64,000 bases of DNA, taken from Fictibacillus nanhaiensis. Lineage in GTDB: Bacteria > Bacillota > Bacilli > Bacillales > Fictibacillaceae. This document shows, one piece after another, positions 61,609 to 64,000 of this stretch. Below the pieces are notes generated by a model that had not been told where the DNA came from, did not search any database, and was given only the letters and a program-made list of their open reading frames with translations. Location of the stretch: positions 682,001 through 746,000 of the forward strand of contig JAEACG010000002.1 of assembly GCA_016401345.1 (NCBI GenBank). Reading direction: 5' to 3'. The stretch's first letter is position 1. Each line of letters begins with the position of its first letter. Position numbers and translations under genes: made by a program.

Positions 61609-62073
61609 ATGAAATGGAAAACAAAAGACGCAGATGTATTCTTAAAATCTGGTGAGTATGTAGATTCGATACTGATTCCGTTAACACCAGTCAGCTTCTC
61701 TCACGACTTCAAATCGAGTGTGACGATGTCCGAGTATACAGAATTGCTAACGTCAGAGATCGAGCGTCAGCTGCATGGCAGGTTGTTTTTGTCCCCTAAT
61801 TTTACATACGTAAAAGATGATCAGGCTCTTGAACGATTAACTAGTTTCTTAGAGCACGTAAAAAATTCCGGCCATTTCAACCATATCTTTCTGATGACTA
61901 GCGATGTGTATTGGAAGGAATTCGAACAGCAGCTTTCGGGGCAATTGTTTTGGGTACCCGCTCTGCCGCTAGAAACAATGGACGAGAAGTATAAATTAGA
62001 AGTGATAAAAGAGCAGGTAAAACCGTTGTTTCAGCTTATTTTCAACGATTGGCAGAGGAGTATAAATTCGTAA
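61609..62073 (+). CDS. ypiF: YpiF-like DUF2487 protein
   Basis: This is a DUF2487 protein of 154 residues with no signal peptide or membrane helix. Conserved-looking segments are DSILIPLTPVSF and YTELLTSEIERQL. It lies just before qcrA as in B. subtilis. The function is unknown. AAGGAGAT precedes the ATG. Confidence 0.85.
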   Translation: MKWKTKDADVFLKSGEYVDSILIPLTPVSFSHDFKSSVTMSEYTELLTSEIERQLHGRLFLSPNFTYVKDDQALERLTSFLEHVKNSGHFNHIFLMTSDVYWKEFEQQLSGQLFWVPALPLETMDEKYKLEVIKEQVKPLFQLIFNDWQRSINS

Positions 62074-62091
62074 TATTTACCACATGTCATA

Positions 62092-62121
62092 TTGACATTA
62101 AAAGACAACATAAGCTATCAT
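62092..62121 (+). promoter_or_regulatory. Sigma-A promoter for qcrABC
   Basis: A perfect TTGACA (62092-62097), 18 bp, then TATCAT (62116-62121), leaving a leader of about 65 nt before qcrA. Confidence 0.65.
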
Positions 62122-62192
62122 GTTTATGTCCTAGTAATATGTGTGTAAAAGTCCGGATGGACCGTCATTTACAGCATAAGGGGGGGAAAACA

Positions 62193-62696
62193 ATGTCAAA
62201 GGAAGATATTTCAAGACGTCAGTTCTTAAACTACACATTAACTGGCGTAGGTGGATTTATGGCTGCCGGCATGCTTATGCCAATGGTCCGTTTCGCCCTT
62301 GATCCGATTTTGAAAGAGGGAACAGATCAAGAATTGGTAGCGGTTACGAGCGTGGAAGAGATTGCGAACGAACCAAAGCGTTTCGATTTTAAAATCAAAC
62401 AAAAAGATGGCTGGTACGAGTCTGATGTCACTCAATCTGCCTGGGTTTATAAAGCGAAGAATGGTGATTTTATCGCACTTTCTCCAATCTGTAAACATCT
62501 AGGTTGTACGGTAGACTGGAATACAGATCCATCGCACCCTAACCAGTTCTTCTGTCCTTGCCACTTAGGCCGTTATACGAAGGATGGAACGAATGTTAAG
62601 GGAACTGCACCTCTTGCACCACTTGATGTATATGACAGCCAGGTGAAAGATGGAAAGCTTTATTTAGGAAAGGCAAAACCAAGAAAGGGGGCGTAA
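62193..62696 (+). CDS. qcrA: Menaquinol:cytochrome c reductase Rieske iron-sulfur subunit
   Basis: This is the Rieske [2Fe-2S] subunit of the bc complex, 167 residues as in B. subtilis. An N-terminal twin-arginine-like signal anchor (SRRQFLNYTLTG) is followed by the cluster ligands Cys100-x-His102 (CKHLGC) and Cys121-x-Cys123-His124 (CPCHLGRY), with a disulfide pair Cys105/Cys123. GGGGGGAAAA precedes ATG 62193; the frame opens at 62049 without a proper site. It oxidises menaquinol together with QcrB. Confidence 0.95.
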   Translation: MSKEDISRRQFLNYTLTGVGGFMAAGMLMPMVRFALDPILKEGTDQELVAVTSVEEIANEPKRFDFKIKQKDGWYESDVTQSAWVYKAKNGDFIALSPICKHLGCTVDWNTDPSHPNQFFCPCHLGRYTKDGTNVKGTAPLAPLDVYDSQVKDGKLYLGKAKPRKGA

Positions 62697-62699
62697 TGA

Positions 62700-63371
62700 A
62701 TGCTACAAAAGATTTATGACTGGGTAGATGAGCGCCTGGATATTACGCCGCTTTGGAGAGATGTTGCAGACCATGAAGTACCTGAACACGTAAACCCCGC
62801 ACATCATTTTTCTGCGTTTGTTTACTGTTTCGGTGGATTAACTTTCTTCATCACGGTTATCCAAATTCTTTCAGGTATGTTCTTAACGATGTACTATGTG
62901 CCTGATATCGTGAATGCTTGGGAATCCGTATATTACCTGCAAAATGAAGTGGCATTTGGAGTGATCGTACGCGGAATGCACCACTGGGGCGCGAGCCTTG
63001 TTATCGTAATGATGTTTCTACATACATTGCGCGTATTTTTCCAGGGAGCTTATAAGAAGCCAAGAGAATTAAACTGGGTTGTTGGAGTACTTATTTTCTT
63101 TGTTATGTTAGGTTTAGGTTTTACAGGTTATCTATTGCCTTGGGATATGAAAGCGCTATTTGCGACTAAGGTAGGAATTGAGATCGCTATGACGATTCCT
63201 GTTGTTGGTCCGATCGCAAAGACATTCCTTGCCGGTGGAGAGATTATCGGAGCACAGACGCTTACGCGATTCTTTGCGATTCACGTATTCTTCCTTCCTG
63301 CAGCATTATTAGGCTTGATGGGTGCCCATTTCTTAATGATCCGTAAACAGGGTATTTCCGGACCGTTGTAA
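62700..63371 (+). CDS. qcrB: Menaquinol:cytochrome c reductase cytochrome b subunit
   Basis: This is the cytochrome b6-type subunit with four membrane helices and 223 residues. The haem-ligating histidines lie in RGMHHWGASLVIVMMFLHTLRVF and later in RFFAIHVFFLPAALLGLMGAH. GYLLPWDMKA is the Qo-site region, and Cys43 (YCFGG) may hold the extra haem c. The ATG is 3 bp after qcrA with AAAGGGGG before it. Confidence 0.96.
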   Translation: MLQKIYDWVDERLDITPLWRDVADHEVPEHVNPAHHFSAFVYCFGGLTFFITVIQILSGMFLTMYYVPDIVNAWESVYYLQNEVAFGVIVRGMHHWGASLVIVMMFLHTLRVFFQGAYKKPRELNWVVGVLIFFVMLGLGFTGYLLPWDMKALFATKVGIEIAMTIPVVGPIAKTFLAGGEIIGAQTLTRFFAIHVFFLPAALLGLMGAHFLMIRKQGISGPL

Positions 63372-63419
63372 GAACAAACATAAGATTTAAAGTTTCATAA
63401 GAGCAAAGGAGGGAAATAT

Positions 63420-64000
63420 ATGCATCGCGGTAAAGGAATGAAGTTTGTCGGTGACTCTCGTGTCCCTGCTGAGCGCAAGCCGAATATTCCAAAAGATTAT
63501 TCGGAGTTTCCAGGAAAAACGGAAGCGTTCTGGCCAAACTTTCTTTTAAAAGAATGGATGGTAGGAGCTGTATTCTTGATCGGATACCTTATCCTAACAA
63601 TCGTCCATGAATCTCCTTTGGAGAAAAAAGCAGATCCTACCGATGCTGGATATATTCCTCTACCAGACTGGTACTTCCTATTTTTATACCAGCTTCTGAA
63701 GTACAAGTATGCGGCAGGGGATTATGTTCTTATCGGTACTGTTATTATACCGGGTCTAGCATTTGGTGCGTTAATGCTTGCGCCATTCCTGGACAAAGGG
63801 TTGGAGCGACGTCCTTCTAAACGTCCGATCGCAACTGGATTAATGTTATTAGGTTTGATCTCTGTTACATATCTAACATGGGAATCTGTTGTGACACACG
63901 ATTGGGAAAAAGCGAAGACTCAAGGTAAGATCGTTGATGTAAGTTTTGATGAAAACGACCCTGGCTACAAGATCTACCAAAAGCAGAGCTGCGTAGGCTG
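63420..64000 (+). CDS. qcrC: Menaquinol:cytochrome c reductase b/c subunit, 3' end missing
   Basis: QcrC fuses a subunit-IV-like membrane part to a c-type cytochrome domain in Bacillus. The window holds the first 193 codons and stops inside the haem-binding motif: the last bases read QSCVG followed by the first two bases of a cysteine codon, as expected for CxxCH. PDWYFLFLYQLLKY and three membrane helices are visible. GGAGGGA precedes ATG 63420. The haem is presumably attached by the ResABC system encoded at 6-9.5 kb. Confidence 0.94.
   Translation, partial: MHRGKGMKFVGDSRVPAERKPNIPKDYSEFPGKTEAFWPNFLLKEWMVGAVFLIGYLILTIVHESPLEKKADPTDAGYIPLPDWYFLFLYQLLKYKYAAGDYVLIGTVIIPGLAFGALMLAPFLDKGLERRPSKRPIATGLMLLGLISVTYLTWESVVTHDWEKAKTQGKIVDVSFDENDPGYKIYQKQSCVG

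Overview
The window is a low-GC chromosomal segment from a spore-forming member of the Bacillaceae. Its gene order largely follows the Bacillus subtilis chromosome from scpB to qcrC (scpB, dacB-spmAB, resABCDE, serA-fer-ypbB-recS, ypbDEFG-mecB, gudB-ypdA, prsW-sleB-ypeB, ypfAB-cmk-ypfD, yphA-der-gpsA, spoIVA-hbs, folE-mtrB, hepS-menG-hepT-ndk-cheR, trpDCFBA-hisC, ypiA-ypiB-ypiF-qcrABC). Sporulation and germination genes (dacB, spmA, spmB, sleB, ypeB, spoVIF, spoIVA) confirm an endospore former. The genus cannot be fixed from sequence alone. A relative outside the B. subtilis group, of the Fictibacillus or Halalkalibacter type, would fit. Both edge genes are cut: scpB on the left and qcrC on the right.

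Layout. 1-13 kb holds scpB, an alkylpyrone pair (bpsA-bpsB), spore cortex genes, and the res locus for cytochrome c maturation with its two-component system. 12.5-15.5 kb holds a cobalamin riboswitch ahead of a DUF4430 lipoprotein and an ECF S component, then small ORFs and a PHP phosphatase. 15.5-24.7 kb holds serA and fer on the minus strand, then ypbB-recS, ypbD/E/F/G, a CarH-like B12-binding MerR regulator and mecB. 25-33 kb holds ddl, gudB, ypdA, ansA, prsW, sleB and ypeB. 33-44 kb holds a c-di-GMP PilZ protein, cmk, plsC, ypfD, der, plsY, gpsA, spoVIF and spoIVA. 44-52 kb holds HU, folE, TRAP (mtrB), menaquinone side-chain genes interrupted by ubiA-ubiX-mqnA, ndk and cheR. 52-64 kb holds a TRAP-type trp leader followed directly by trpD (no trpE), the rest of trp, hisC, an amidohydrolase-like gene of unknown role, ypiA/B/F and the cytochrome bc complex.

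Links between genes. TRAP and its apparent RNA target lie about 7 kb apart. ResABC should mature the c-type haem of QcrC. The B12 importer sits in the same window as a predicted adenosylcobalamin-binding regulator. MqnA plus UbiA/UbiX-like enzymes inside the hepS-menG-hepT cluster point to futalosine-route menaquinone synthesis, feeding the bc complex.

Most unusual features. (1) A family of about 130-bp palindromic intergenic repeats whose copies show compensatory base changes. (2) Three intergenic arrays of 20-21-bp units sharing an ATCsGCAA-like core, each placed just after an intrinsic terminator. (3) A near-consensus promoter overlapping a Fur-box-like site and reading antisense into the ferredoxin gene. 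(4) A short structured transcript candidate with a perfect cre match in its terminator hairpin, between hisC and the amidohydrolase-like gene. (5) ypbB, whose conserved N-terminus extends upstream of any ordinary start codon.
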